Origin: Alteromonas sp. KUL106
GTDB taxonomy: Bacteria > Pseudomonadota > Gammaproteobacteria > Enterobacterales > Alteromonadaceae
NCBI RefSeq assembly: GCF_009811415.1
Contig: NZ_BLIG01000001.1
Location: forward strand, 310,001-374,000
DNA: 64,000 nucleotides
Direction: 5' to 3'
Of this stretch, positions 49,114 to 57,822 are shown in pieces. A program made the position numbers and the translations under genes. Every line of letters starts with the position of its first letter. Within the stretch, counting starts at the first letter, position 1. Under the pieces are notes generated by a model. It saw only the letters and a program-made list of their open reading frames with translations. It ran no database searches and was not told where the DNA came from.

Positions 49114-49634
49114 TTTATTTCCTTTTTATTTGTATTTTTGTCGTACGTTATGAGGTCCTAGAAATCTCAGACCTTCCACTTTCGCCCATGAGGGTTGAAG
49201 GAAAACGGGGACTTCTTGCCTTAGTACACCAGAAAATTTATTCAACTTCTATGTATAAATTAAAATCAGTTTATGACACAAATATTAATTAGGCAAAGGT
49301 AAGTCACTTTTCCATAACAAAGACGCATTTTGCGCGATTTAGGGCCCTGCACAGATAAACGCTTTGTCACATTGCCTTTGACATTGCATTGCTATTTAAC
49401 ACGCATGGATAGGCTCAGCGTTTCAGTAAAAATTCAGATTATCCCTCCCCATGCACATCGAAAATTTGTATATACAGCAAAGGTGTAGTTTTAATTACAC
49501 GCGCTATCTGATAGTAATACCCAACATGATGTATAGTATTCCCAACATGATGTATAAACTGAATGATATTGGATTACCTTATTGCAAAGATGGGTTTTAC
49601 CGAAGCATTTAGGTTTTTTTTAAAAGGATTAGCC
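49114..49634. other. Divergent intergenic region before the M48 lipoprotein gene
   Basis: About 520 AT-rich bases with promoters for both flanking genes expected. It holds a 16-base direct repeat at 49520-49556. No gene and no clear Pho box were found. Confidence 0.45.
49520..49556. repeat. 16-bp direct repeat upstream of the M48 protease gene
   Basis: CCCAACATGATGTATA occurs at 49520-49535 and 49541-49556, a 21-base (two helical turn) period. The second copy ends 79 bases before the start codon, inside the likely promoter. It may be a two-site operator or a duplicated -10 region (TATAGT follows the first copy). Confidence 0.6.
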
Positions 49635-50432
49635 ATGAAATTGAAATTCACAGCTTCAGCAATGATTGCTGCTGCGCTCACGCTTACTGCTTGTGCAACC
49701 TCACCAACGGGCAGAAATCAAGTACTACTTTTTTCAGAAAGCCAGTTGGCTCAAATGGGTGACCAAGCCTTTACCGGAATGAAAGAAGAACTAAAAATTT
49801 CGAACAAGTCTGTACAAAATTCTTACGTCGAATGTGTCGCAAACGCCATTACCGCACAAGTGCCCGCGAGCGTCTTTAACGGTCAGTGGGAAGTCGTTGT
49901 GTTTGACGATGAACAAGTGAATGCTTTCGCTCTGCCAGGTGGAAAAATTGGTGTATACACTGGACTGTTAAACGTGGCAGAGAACCAGCATCAACTCGCC
50001 GCTGTAATTGGTCACGAAGTAGGCCATGTTATCGCAGAACACGGAAACGAACGCATGTCTCAGTCAACATTGATAAACATGGGCAGTCAAGCGGTCGGTC
50101 AAGTCTTAGCAGCGAATGAAGTGCCTCAATCGGGGCCTATAATGGCAGCCATTGGTTTAGGTGTTCAGGTAGGAGTACAGCTACCGTTTAGCAGAACACA
50201 CGAATCTGAAGCCGATGTTATCGGTCTTCAGCTTATGGCCAAATCGGGCTTTGACCCAAGACAGTCAGTTAACTTATGGCAAAACATGGATGCTGCGAGT
50301 AATGGCAACCGCCCCATGGAGTTACTGTCTACCCACCCTGCTCCGCAAACACGAATTGATAACTTACAGGCAAACATGCCAAAGGCCTATGCTGACTATC
50401 AAGCGGCTGCATATCGACCCAACTGCCGTTAA
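49635..50432 (+). CDS. M48 family lipoprotein metalloprotease (LoiP-like)
   Basis: A 265-residue membrane-anchored protease of the envelope. A signal peptide ends in lipobox LTAC (lipidated C20); the zinc site is HEVGH (H127, E128, H131) with the third ligand E192 in HESEADVIG. Size and domain plan match E. coli LoiP/YcaL-type proteases, which take part in outer-membrane quality control. The frame extends upstream, but ATG 49635 has AAAAGGA ahead and exposes the signal peptide. Confidence 0.92.
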   Translation: MKLKFTASAMIAAALTLTACATSPTGRNQVLLFSESQLAQMGDQAFTGMKEELKISNKSVQNSYVECVANAITAQVPASVFNGQWEVVVFDDEQVNAFALPGGKIGVYTGLLNVAENQHQLAAVIGHEVGHVIAEHGNERMSQSTLINMGSQAVGQVLAANEVPQSGPIMAAIGLGVQVGVQLPFSRTHESEADVIGLQLMAKSGFDPRQSVNLWQNMDAASNGNRPMELLSTHPAPQTRIDNLQANMPKAYADYQAAAYRPNCR

Positions 50433-50482
50433 CGCTTTACATCAAAGCGATATTGATTCATCGCGTCCCTTTTTAAAAGCAA

Positions 50483-50514
50483 AAAAAAACGCTGCAAATA
50501 CGCAGCGTTTTTTT
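50483..50514. terminator. Bidirectional terminator between the M48 and mscS genes
   Basis: CGCTGC (50490-50495) pairs with GCAGCG (50502-50507), extended by seven A-T pairs (50483-50489 with 50508-50514). It serves both convergent genes. Confidence 0.92.
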
Positions 50515-50531
50515 ATGCAATACCAACGAAT

Positions 50532-51374
50532 TTATTCGCTGTCTGCTTTGTGAAGGTGAACATCCATTTGTGGGAACGGAATTGAGATACCTTCTTCGTC
50601 AAAACGTAATTTAACGTTTTCTGTAAAGTCGAATTTAACACCCCAGAAATCGGCAGAGTTTACCCATGGGCGAACCACGAAGTTTACGCTACTGTCAGCC
50701 AATTCAGACACCGCAATCTTCGGCGCAGGTTCTGCAAGAATTCGATCGTCTGCTGCAACCATTTCTTCAAGAATTCTCTTCGCTTTCAGAAGGTCCGCGT
50801 CATAACCAATGCCCACAACCATGTCTACACGACGTGTATCCCTTGCTGAGTAGTTAGTAATGTTGCCGCCATAAATGTTGCCGTTTGGAACGATAATTTC
50901 TTTGTTATCTGGCGTGTTCATTGTAGTGGTGAAAATACCAATTTTAACAATAGAACCCGCTGTGCCCGCAGCTTCGACAAAATCGCCCGCTTTAAATGGC
51001 TTAAATACCAATAGCATAACGCCGGCTGCAAAGTTTTTCAGTGAATCTTGAAGTGATAGGCCGATCGCTAAACCAGCGGCACCTAAAATAGCGACAAGAG
51101 ACGTTGTGTCCACACCTAACTGATCAAGTGACGCGACAATGACGAACAGCATTAAAATGGCGCTTAATATCGCCTCTAAAAAGTCTACAAGCATCGCGTC
51201 ATATTTAGATTTAGCCATTAGGCGTCTAAATACAGACAAGATGAATCCAACTACGATCCTACCGATTACATAAATCGCAATTGCCATCGCGATATTAATA
51301 CCCCATGGGATGGCATAATCATTTATATAACGTTCAACATCACTTGCAGAGAAAAGCGTTAACTTGTCTTCCAT
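50532..51374 (-). CDS. mscS: MscS-type small-conductance mechanosensitive channel
   Basis: A 280-residue inner-membrane channel that opens on hypo-osmotic shock. Three membrane segments (about 22-45, 65-86, 90-128) precede the beta domain. The pore helix has the Gly/Ala pattern AILGAAGLAIGLSLQDSLKNFAAGVMLLVFKPFKAGDFV, and IVPNGNIYGGNITNYS is the MscS signature. AAGGAA precedes the ATG. Single gene with its own terminator. Confidence 0.95.
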   Translation of the reverse strand: MEDKLTLFSASDVERYINDYAIPWGINIAMAIAIYVIGRIVVGFILSVFRRLMAKSKYDAMLVDFLEAILSAILMLFVIVASLDQLGVDTTSLVAILGAAGLAIGLSLQDSLKNFAAGVMLLVFKPFKAGDFVEAAGTAGSIVKIGIFTTTMNTPDNKEIIVPNGNIYGGNITNYSARDTRRVDMVVGIGYDADLLKAKRILEEMVAADDRILAEPAPKIAVSELADSSVNFVVRPWVNSADFWGVKFDFTENVKLRFDEEGISIPFPQMDVHLHKADSE

Positions 51375-51878
51375 AATATATTCCTTGTGGTGGTTTATTG
51401 TTTACCCTCATTACGGTATCAGCTATTTATATTTATACCAATACAGTAAGGGGGGTTGTGATGAAAATTCGTTCTAAAGTCTACGTAGATTATGCTCACC
51501 GCCTTAAAAAATTACACCAAATACTGATGTAGCCTATCCCGAGGTGCTAGGACACTCTTCCACGTATCTTGTCATCAACTTGTCACCCAAATGTCGTAAC
51601 TTACATCACAACGTATTTTCTAGCATACGTTAAAACAAATAAAACGCTGTATATTTAACCTGCAAGATGAAAGAGAAATGCGATTTTCTCAAAAATCGAA
51701 ATCTCGCCGCTTTTTCGGAAGTAGCGGAGATCTAAAAGTATTTTTTTGATGATTTTTTAGCCGTAAAGATTTAGACTAAAGTCTCATGAGCGTTGTACGC
51801 GTCGCACCTCGTTTCGGGTGCTCGGGCAAGGCTACATGTAGGAGCTTTAGCACACTATGTCACTTAAAGGATTAACGC
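51375..51878. other. Intergenic region with Pho boxes and a structured leader
   Basis: About 500 bases. From left to right: Pho-box repeats (51569-51612), a possible -10 (51621-51626), a hairpin CGATTTT/AAAATCG (51681-51698), a second hairpin ATCTC...CGC with GCGGAGAT (51701-51731) followed nine bases later by seven T residues (51741-51747), the dyad AGACT-AA-AGTCT (51772-51784 region), and GCACC/GGGTGC. See the separate entries. Confidence 0.55.
51569..51626 (+). promoter_or_regulatory. Candidate tandem Pho boxes and -10 element
   Basis: TTGTCATCAACTTGTCAC at 51569-51586 has two TGTCA repeats in the 7-4-7 layout of the PhoB box and differs little from the E. coli phoA box. The 11-base pattern continues as ATGTCGTAACT and TACATCACAAC (51591-51612), a weaker second box. 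TAGCAT at 51621-51626 is a -10 at the usual distance. This predicts a phosphate-starvation promoter reading to the right. Confidence 0.7.
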
Positions 51879-52058
51879 ATGTTGCTTCTCATAACCCTAT
51901 TTTCAGTTGTATTGTGTTTATTTCTGTACTCACTTCGCACTGATAAAGGAAAACATACTAAATACGCGAGAGCGGAACACCGCTCAGCACCTCAATCGCA
52001 GTCTTCTTCCACTGTGCTGAAGTCAACGCCAAACAACTCTTCGCCCACAGCGGCGTAG
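51879..52058 (+). CDS. Small single-pass membrane peptide, unknown
   Basis: A 59-residue open frame beginning with a membrane segment (MLLLITLFSVVLCLFLYSL), then a short basic stretch (RTDKGKHTKYARAEHR) and a Ser/Thr/Pro-rich end. AAAGGA lies about seven bases before the ATG at 51879. It is the first credible coding sequence downstream of the Pho boxes and their structured leader. I do not recognise a family. It could be real but also a chance frame; codon use and conservation would decide. Confidence 0.5.
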   Translation: MLLLITLFSVVLCLFLYSLRTDKGKHTKYARAEHRSAPQSQSSSTVLKSTPNNSSPTAA

Positions 52059-52107
52059 GGAAAATACGAGTCAGGTGATTTCTGAAATAGGCCGCATGCT
52101 GTCGTTT

Positions 52108-52133
52108 ATGTAAATTTTTTCGATTATTTACAT
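52108..52133. promoter_or_regulatory. Inverted repeat upstream of rsmE
   Basis: ATGTAAAT-N10-ATTTACAT is a perfect 8-10-8 dyad, 75 bases before the rsmE start. No T-run follows, so an operator is more likely than a terminator. Confidence 0.45.
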
Positions 52134-52208
52134 GAAGCTGTCGTCAGCATTGCAACCTGTATGCACACCCACGTATTATACGCGGTAAAACCACATACCT
52201 GATTTACT

Positions 52209-52937
52209 ATGCGTATACCAAGAGTCTATTACCCCAACCCCATTCCGCTAGAGCAAGAGTTCGAGTTAACCGAAGACGCAGGGCATCACATTGCCACTGT
52301 ACTGCGCATTAAACCCAATCGCCCGCTGGTGCTTTTTAACGGCGACGGTAATGAATACAGCGCGCAAATCATCAGTGTCCAAAGGAAAAAAGTCATTGTA
52401 GAAGCCGATGCTTGTCTCTCTCTGGCAAAAGAGTCGTCTCTTCACTTGCATTTAGGTCAAGGCGTGTCTAAAGGCGATAGAATGGACATCGTTTTGCAAA
52501 AAGGTGTAGAGCTTGGTGTGTCGGAAATCACACCTATCATCACAGAGCGCTGCGCAGTGAAGCTTGATGAGTCGCGCTGGGAAAAGAAAATTCAACAGTG
52601 GCAAAAGGTAATTATCGGCGCATGTGAACAAAGCGGCCGCAATGTTCTTCCTACACTTAACGCTCCGGTAAGCCTAAATCAGTGGTTGTCATCATCGACA
52701 AGCACAACACGGCTAGTGCTTGCACCAGGCGCCCAACAGAGTTTGGCAAGACAACCCTACAACAGCAACGGGTTTCGTTTATTAATTGGTCCTGAAGGCG
52801 GACTATCTGAAACCGAAGTTCACCAAGCGAATGAAAATGGCTATCAATCAGTTAGTTTAGGCCCACGCATTTTACGCACTGAAACGGCGGCAATCACAAG
52901 TTTAAGTATTCTCCAAGCACAGCATGGCGATTTTTAG
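52209..52937 (+). CDS. rsmE: RsmE, 16S rRNA m3U1498 methyltransferase
   Basis: Methylates N3 of U1498 in 16S rRNA. The 242-residue SPOUT enzyme has an N-terminal PUA-like domain (MRIPRVYYP...HHIATVLR), then GVSKGDRMDIVLQKGVELGVSEITPIITERC, and the knotted SAM site FRLLIGPEGGLSETEV with LGPRILRTETAAI. It precedes gshB in the same direction, an arrangement also found in E. coli (rsmE-gshB). Confidence 0.97.
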   Translation: MRIPRVYYPNPIPLEQEFELTEDAGHHIATVLRIKPNRPLVLFNGDGNEYSAQIISVQRKKVIVEADACLSLAKESSLHLHLGQGVSKGDRMDIVLQKGVELGVSEITPIITERCAVKLDESRWEKKIQQWQKVIIGACEQSGRNVLPTLNAPVSLNQWLSSSTSTTRLVLAPGAQQSLARQPYNSNGFRLLIGPEGGLSETEVHQANENGYQSVSLGPRILRTETAAITSLSILQAQHGDF

Positions 52938-53074
52938 TCTGATAAACACAGCGTCAAAACCCAGGCTGGCGTGACAAAGTATCTTGAAGAACTTACCTCC
53001 GCCCCAATAATAGAAGAAACAGCGAGCCAAGCCCAGCGCGCGGGCTCTCCACTAACATTCAAGGTAAAAACATT

Positions 53075-54025
53075 ATGCAATACACCGTTGGCGTAATTAT
53101 GGACCCCATTGAGAGCATTAAGCCTCATAAAGATACAAGCTTTGCAATGATGCTTGAAGCTCAGCGCCGCGGTGCAAAGGTCGTCTATTTTGAGCTTAAA
53201 GACCTGTATTTGGACAACGGTAAACCGATGGGGCTTGGCAAAACCGTGTCGGTTAAAGACCAACCTACTGATTTTTATAGCATCGAGGATGAATTCACCA
53301 TTCACTTAGGCGATATCGACGTATTGTTAATGCGAAAAGATCCTCCTTTTGACAGCGAATTTTTGTATGCCACTCAGGTGCTTTCTTTAGCACAAGACGC
53401 AGGTGCACTAGTGGTCAATAATCCGCAGGCGCTGCGCGATTATAACGAAAAGCTGTTTACTTCGTACTTCCCTGAACATATTCCTCATACATTGGTGTCG
53501 AATAATCAAGCCTTGATCCGCGAATTTCACGCGAAACACCAAGATATCATTTGCAAGCCCCTGGACGGAATGGGCGGTGCCTCTATCTTTAGAATTAAAC
53601 CTGACGGCAATAATTTAGGCGTTGTTATTGAAACGCTAACGAAGTTGGGTACGCGGTACATGATGGTTCAAGAATACTTGCCAGAAATTAAAGATGGCGA
53701 TAAGCGTGTACTGATTGTTGATGGCGAAGTAATGCCCTACTGCTTGGCACGCCTACCTACTAAAGGCGAGACCCGCGGAAATTTAGCCGCTGGCGGGACA
53801 GGTCGTCCGCAGCCGATTTCAGAGTCTGACAGGGCGTTGGCTGAGGCCATTTCACCTATGCTAAAAGAAAATAATATTCTTTTTGTTGGCCTTGATGTTA
53901 TTGGTAATAAAATTACCGAAATAAACATTACAAGCCCAACATGCGTAAGAGAAATAGAGGCAGCGTATGACATTAACATCATTGGCAAGCTGTTTGATGC
54001 CATTGAAAAGCGCCTCGCCAAGTAA
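53075..54025 (+). CDS. gshB: GshB, glutathione synthetase
   Basis: Joins glycine to gamma-glutamylcysteine with ATP. The 316-residue ATP-grasp protein has the typical MDPIESIKPHKDTSFAMMLEAQRRG start, LMRKDPPFD, NNPQALRDYNEKLF, ICKPLDGMGGASIFRI and the metal-binding EINITSPTCVREIE. Length equals that of E. coli GshB (315). AAGG precedes the ATG by about ten bases. It may supply glutathione to the peroxiredoxin-glutaredoxin fusion at 37.3-38.1 kb. Confidence 0.98.
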   Translation: MQYTVGVIMDPIESIKPHKDTSFAMMLEAQRRGAKVVYFELKDLYLDNGKPMGLGKTVSVKDQPTDFYSIEDEFTIHLGDIDVLLMRKDPPFDSEFLYATQVLSLAQDAGALVVNNPQALRDYNEKLFTSYFPEHIPHTLVSNNQALIREFHAKHQDIICKPLDGMGGASIFRIKPDGNNLGVVIETLTKLGTRYMMVQEYLPEIKDGDKRVLIVDGEVMPYCLARLPTKGETRGNLAAGGTGRPQPISESDRALAEAISPMLKENNILFVGLDVIGNKITEINITSPTCVREIEAAYDINIIGKLFDAIEKRLAK

Positions 54026-54142
54026 CAATTAGAAAGGTAAAGCGTTTTTTTTTGGCCTCATGCCAAATGCGTTATGAACATTGAGTTAGATAAGACCTGC
54101 TTCCTTGATGGTTCGCAGTCTAAAAGAAGTGAAAGAAAACCT

Positions 54143-54709
54143 ATGACGGAATTGAAAAGCTTACAAAACCACTTTTTAGTCGCGATGCCAAGTTTGGACG
54201 ATCCGTACTTTTCCCGATCTCTTATCTATGTTTGTGAGCACAACGCGGAAGGTGCCATGGGAATTGTGGTAAATCAGCCTTCCACGATGAATGTGAAGCA
54301 GCTTTTGGAACAAACAGACAAAGCGCTCAACGTTTCTGATGAGAAAGCTGAGCAGATTGTTCTCGCTGGCGGCCCGGTCAGTCAAGAGCGGGGATTTGTG
54401 CTGCATTCTTCGCAAAAAGCATGGGCGTCTAGTCTCAAGCTTGCGCCTGGTATCATGGTCACGACATCAAAAGACATTTTGACTGCAATTGCTAATGACG
54501 AAGGCCCAAAAAATGTGCTGATTGCTTTGGGGTATGCAGGGTGGACAGCCGGACAGCTTGAAAAGGAAATGCAAGAGAACGCGTGGCTGACTATCGAAGC
54601 CGATGAAGAAATATTATTCAACACACCCATGCATAAAAAATGGCAAGCCACGGTGAATAAATTAGGCGTTGACGTGTGGCAGCTTGCACCAGGGGCTGGA
54701 CATGCCTGA
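54143..54709 (+). CDS. yqgE: YqgE/AlgH family protein
   Basis: A 188-residue UPF0301 protein of unknown molecular role (AlgH in Pseudomonas). Motifs: [57 protein letters not shown] and [22 protein letters not shown]. An upstream in-frame ATG at 54074 would add 23 residues not seen in the family, so 54143 is preferred. It overlaps ruvX by eight bases, the conserved yqgE-yqgF pair. Confidence 0.94.
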   Translation: MTELKSLQNHFLVAMPSLDDPYFSRSLIYVCEHNAEGAMGIVVNQPSTMNVKQLLEQTDKALNVSDEKAEQIVLAGGPVSQERGFVLHSSQKAWASSLKLAPGIMVTTSKDILTAIANDEGPKNVLIALGYAGWTAGQLEKEMQENAWLTIEADEEILFNTPMHKKWQATVNKLGVDVWQLAPGAGHA

Positions 54710-55133
54710 TGTAGGTAGCCGCACCGTACTGGCATTTGATTTTGGTACGAAAAGCATTGGCGTGGCGGTGGGACAAGAAATTACCGGCACCGCCTCTCCT
54801 CTTGCCGCGTTAAAGGCCCGAGACGGCATTCCAGACTGGATCTTAATTGAAAAACTTTATGAGGAATGGCAGCCTCATGTGGTCGTGGTCGGGTTGCCGC
54901 TTAACATGGATGGGACAGAGCAAGAAATGACCCAGCGTGCACGCAAGTTTGCAAATAGACTGCATGGGCGTTTTCGTGTTGCAGTTGAAACCTGTGATGA
55001 GCGTCTTACTACTACCGACGCAAAATCGATGTTATTTGAGCTTGGTGGTTATAAGAAACTAACCAAAGATAAAATAGATAGCGTATCTGCTTGTGTCATC
55101 TTTACCAGTTGGAGCGAGAGTCAGTACGGGTAA
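54702..55133 (+). CDS. ruvX: YqgF/RuvX, RNase H-fold nuclease (pre-16S rRNA processing)
   Basis: A 143-residue RNase H-like protein implicated in 16S rRNA 5'-end maturation. The catalytic aspartate is in [55 protein letters not shown] and [12 protein letters not shown] are family signatures. The ATG at 54702 is reached with AGGGG ahead and overlaps yqgE. Confidence 0.95.
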   Translation: MPDVGSRTVLAFDFGTKSIGVAVGQEITGTASPLAALKARDGIPDWILIEKLYEEWQPHVVVVGLPLNMDGTEQEMTQRARKFANRLHGRFRVAVETCDERLTTTDAKSMLFELGGYKKLTKDKIDSVSACVIFTSWSESQYG

Positions 55134-55180
55134 GGGGTAGCGGTGATGAATGAAAACCTATCCCCCTTCTGAGTGGGTAA

Positions 55181-55504
55181 TTAATTATGCGGACTGGTAT
55201 CACACTGCCAACAGACCTCAAATGCGCCCCCGTTTTCCTCTCCGCACTGTTTGCAACGCCAATCCTCTTTGACATTCTTTACATCATGGGAATTTTGCAT
55301 AAATGCGTCTACCACTTTAGACGCTCTTGCATACCAGCTATCGTCAACCAGCCACACTTCTTGTTGCGAGTCTTGCCACGGTAATTCACCTATTGCACCG
55401 CTAGCAAACTCATTTTTTACCATGTAAGGAATAGACAGCGCGTCTAGCTCGCTGCGTATGGCTTGAAGTTCAAAAGCATCTTGTGACGAGAAGAGTTTTT
55501 TCAA
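55181..55504 (-). CDS. DUF2007 protein with C-terminal zinc ribbon
   Basis: A 107-residue cytoplasmic protein. The first 70 residues match the DUF2007 (putative signal transducing) fold: LFSSQDAFELQAIRSELDALSIPYMVKNEF ... EVWLVDDSWYARASKVVDAFM. The end WRCKQCGEENGGAFEVCWQCDTS is a zinc ribbon with two C-x-x-C pairs. The start is TTG at 55504, with AAGGA six bases ahead; no ATG or GTG fits. Function unknown. Confidence 0.85.
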   Translation of the reverse strand: MKKLFSSQDAFELQAIRSELDALSIPYMVKNEFASGAIGELPWQDSQQEVWLVDDSWYARASKVVDAFMQNSHDVKNVKEDWRCKQCGEENGGAFEVCWQCDTSPHN

Positions 55505-55630
55505 AAGCTATCCTTATTCAAATACCAAGGCAGCCACAAAGGGCTGCTTTCCAGGTATACCGTATTGTGAGCTTTACCAGTAACGACAGAAAACGACGCC
55601 TCAGTGATATTGAGTCAACTAGGACGTTTC

Positions 55631-56743
55631 CTAATCGTCCATATCAATAGATACGTTAGATAATGTACCTAAGCTAGAACCGTCACTCGTATCAAGCTTA
55701 ATCATTAAGCGTAAGTCGTTGGGCGAGTCGGCATGGTGAAGCGCTTGGTCCATGTCAATCTTGCCGGCTTTGTAAAGGTCATACAATGCCATGTCAAAAC
55801 TCTGCATGCCTTGTTCTTTGCCCTTTTTCATTGCTTCTTTGAGTGCGCCTATTTCGTTGCGCTGAATAAGGTCGCGAACTAACGGCGAGTTAAGCAAGAT
55901 TTCGATGGCCGCTACCCTCCCCTTGCCGTCTGGCGTTGGCACTAATTGCTGTGCCACGATAGCGCGAATGTTTAAGCTTAAATCAAAGCGCAGCTTGTCG
56001 TGCTGGTCTTTTGGCGCTAAGTGCATAATGCGTTCAATGGCTTGGTTCGCATTGTTTGCGTGAAGCGTTGCCACACACAAGTGCCCCGTATCGGCAAACG
56101 ACATGGCATATTCCATGGTTTCCATTGAGCGAATCTCACCTATTAGAATGACGTCCGGCGCCTGACGTAGCGAACTTTTAAGTGCATCATCAAAAGACTG
56201 GGTATCTATGCCCACTTCGCGCTGAGTAATAACGCAGTTCTTGTGCTCATGAACGAATTCGATGGGATCTTCAATCGTTAATATATGGCCGTGGGAGTTT
56301 TCATTTCTATGCCCAATAAGCGCAGCCAGTGACGTTGATTTACCCGTACCTGTTCCACCAACAAACAGAACAAGACCGCGCTTTGACATAATAATTTCTT
56401 TTAAGACCCGCGGCAGTCCCAGATCATCAGCTTTAGGGATCTGCGTGACAATACGACGAATAACCATGCCCGCTTGGTCGCGCTGCCAAAACGCCGAGCA
56501 ACGAAAACGGCCGATACCCTCACGCACAATCGCAAAATTACACTCTTTCGAGGTATGAAATTCATTTTGCTGCTTTTCAGTCATCGCTTCATGCACAAGC
56601 GCTAGTGAGGCCTTTTCCGATGTGGAAGTTTCAGTTACAGGAGTAAGCTTCCCGTTTATTTTGGCGCTTACTGGAAATCCCGCTGTAATGAATAAATCTG
56701 ATGCGTTGGAGTCAACCATCTTTTGTAATAGTGCATCTAACAT
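55631..56743 (-). CDS. pilU: PilU, type IV pilus retraction ATPase accessory
   Basis: A 370-residue hexameric ATPase that helps PilT retract type IV pili. It has Walker A GGTGTGKST, the Asp box TIEDPIEFVHEHK, Walker B PDVILIGEIR and a His box TLHANNANQAIERI. Its longer C-terminus (MIKLDTSDGSS...SIDMDD) separates it from PilT. GAGG precedes the ATG; it follows pilT by eight bases in the same operon. Confidence 0.96.
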   Translation of the reverse strand: MLDALLQKMVDSNASDLFITAGFPVSAKINGKLTPVTETSTSEKASLALVHEAMTEKQQNEFHTSKECNFAIVREGIGRFRCSAFWQRDQAGMVIRRIVTQIPKADDLGLPRVLKEIIMSKRGLVLFVGGTGTGKSTSLAALIGHRNENSHGHILTIEDPIEFVHEHKNCVITQREVGIDTQSFDDALKSSLRQAPDVILIGEIRSMETMEYAMSFADTGHLCVATLHANNANQAIERIMHLAPKDQHDKLRFDLSLNIRAIVAQQLVPTPDGKGRVAAIEILLNSPLVRDLIQRNEIGALKEAMKKGKEQGMQSFDMALYDLYKAGKIDMDQALHHADSPNDLRLMIKLDTSDGSSLGTLSNVSIDMDD

Positions 56744-56751
56744 AGGGGCCT

Positions 56752-57795
56752 CTAGAAACTATTCATCGACTGTTTATCCACTGACTTAGCGGCGGCATCT
56801 TGTTTGGTAATAACGCCCATCGCAACTAAGCGCTGTAAGCACTGATCCATCGTTTGCATACCGTGAGCCTGACCCGTTTGAATGACCGAGTACATCTGCG
56901 GTACTTTATCTTCGCGAATAAGGTTACGAATGGCCGGAATACCTACCATGATCTCGTGGGCTGCGACTCGCCCTCCCCCCACTTTTTTAAGTAGGGTTTG
57001 TGAAATTACCGCCCGTAGCGACTCTGAGAGCATAGAGCGCACCATGGCTTTCTCTTCCGCTGGGAATACGTCGATAATACGGTCGATGGTTTTAGGCGCT
57101 GAGTTCGTATGAAGCGTGCCGAATACTAGGTGGCCGGTTTCTGCAGCTGAAATCGCAAGGCGTATCGTTTCAAGGTCACGTAATTCCCCCACCAAAATAA
57201 CGTCAGGGTCTTCACGCAGTGCTGAGCGCAGTGCATTATTAAAAGAGTGAGTATCGCGGTGCACTTCACGCTGGTTTACCAAGCAGAGCTTGTTCTCGTG
57301 AACAAATTCGATAGGATCTTCAATGGTTAAGATGTGTTCACGCTTGTGAGTATTGATATGATCCACCATTGCCGCAAGTGTAGTACTTTTACCCGAGCCT
57401 GTAGCGCCCGTTACCAACACGATACCCGTAGGCTGGTTGATAATTTCTTTAAAAATGTCAGGCGCACCTAAATCGTCCAAGGTTAATACTTTGCTTGGGA
57501 TAGTACGAAGCACTGCGGCGGCGCCGCGATTTTGAACGAATGCATTTACCCGGAAGCGGGACAGGCCATTTACCTCAAAAGAAAAATCGGTTTCCAAATT
57601 TTCTTCGTATTCTTTGCGCTGCATGTCGTTCATAATCTCATAAATGAGACTATGTACTTGCTTGTGATCGAGAGCAGGCACATTCAGTTTACGCATCTCG
57701 CCGTCTACACGAATAATTGGTGGTAGGCCCGCTGATAAGTGTAAATCTGAGGCGTTATTCTTAACACTGAAAGCCAAAAGTTCGGTAATATCCAC
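56752..57795 (-). CDS. pilT: PilT, type IV pilus retraction ATPase
   Basis: Powers pilus disassembly and twitching. The 347-residue protein starts at GTG 57795 (MDITELLAFSVKNNASDLHLSAG, the family start, GGAG eight bases ahead); a longer frame from ATG 57828 adds residues not in the family and collides with the divergent yggS promoter. Walker A GATGSGKST, IEDPIEFVHENK, AIRNLIRE near the C-terminus and AAETGHLVFGTLHTNSA are present. PilT and the divergent yggS are only 27 bases apart. Confidence 0.96.
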   Translation of the reverse strand: MDITELLAFSVKNNASDLHLSAGLPPIIRVDGEMRKLNVPALDHKQVHSLIYEIMNDMQRKEYEENLETDFSFEVNGLSRFRVNAFVQNRGAAAVLRTIPSKVLTLDDLGAPDIFKEIINQPTGIVLVTGATGSGKSTTLAAMVDHINTHKREHILTIEDPIEFVHENKLCLVNQREVHRDTHSFNNALRSALREDPDVILVGELRDLETIRLAISAAETGHLVFGTLHTNSAPKTIDRIIDVFPAEEKAMVRSMLSESLRAVISQTLLKKVGGGRVAAHEIMVGIPAIRNLIREDKVPQMYSVIQTGQAHGMQTMDQCLQRLVAMGVITKQDAAAKSVDKQSMNSF

Positions 57796-57822
57796 AACCA
57801 CTTCTCCAAAACAAGGTGAATA

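Noticed and set aside
49260-49320. A possible Pho box upstream of the choice-of-anchor I gene (TGTCATAAACTG on the minus strand)
   Set aside because: Only one half-site fits; the second TGTCA repeat is missing.
51786-51875. 29-codon frame upstream of the small membrane peptide, a possible leader peptide
   Set aside because: No ribosome binding site and no striking composition; too short to support.
55532-55552. GCAGCC/GGCTGC hairpin between pilU and the DUF2007 gene as a terminator
   Set aside because: No T-run follows it on the minus strand, where both genes lie.
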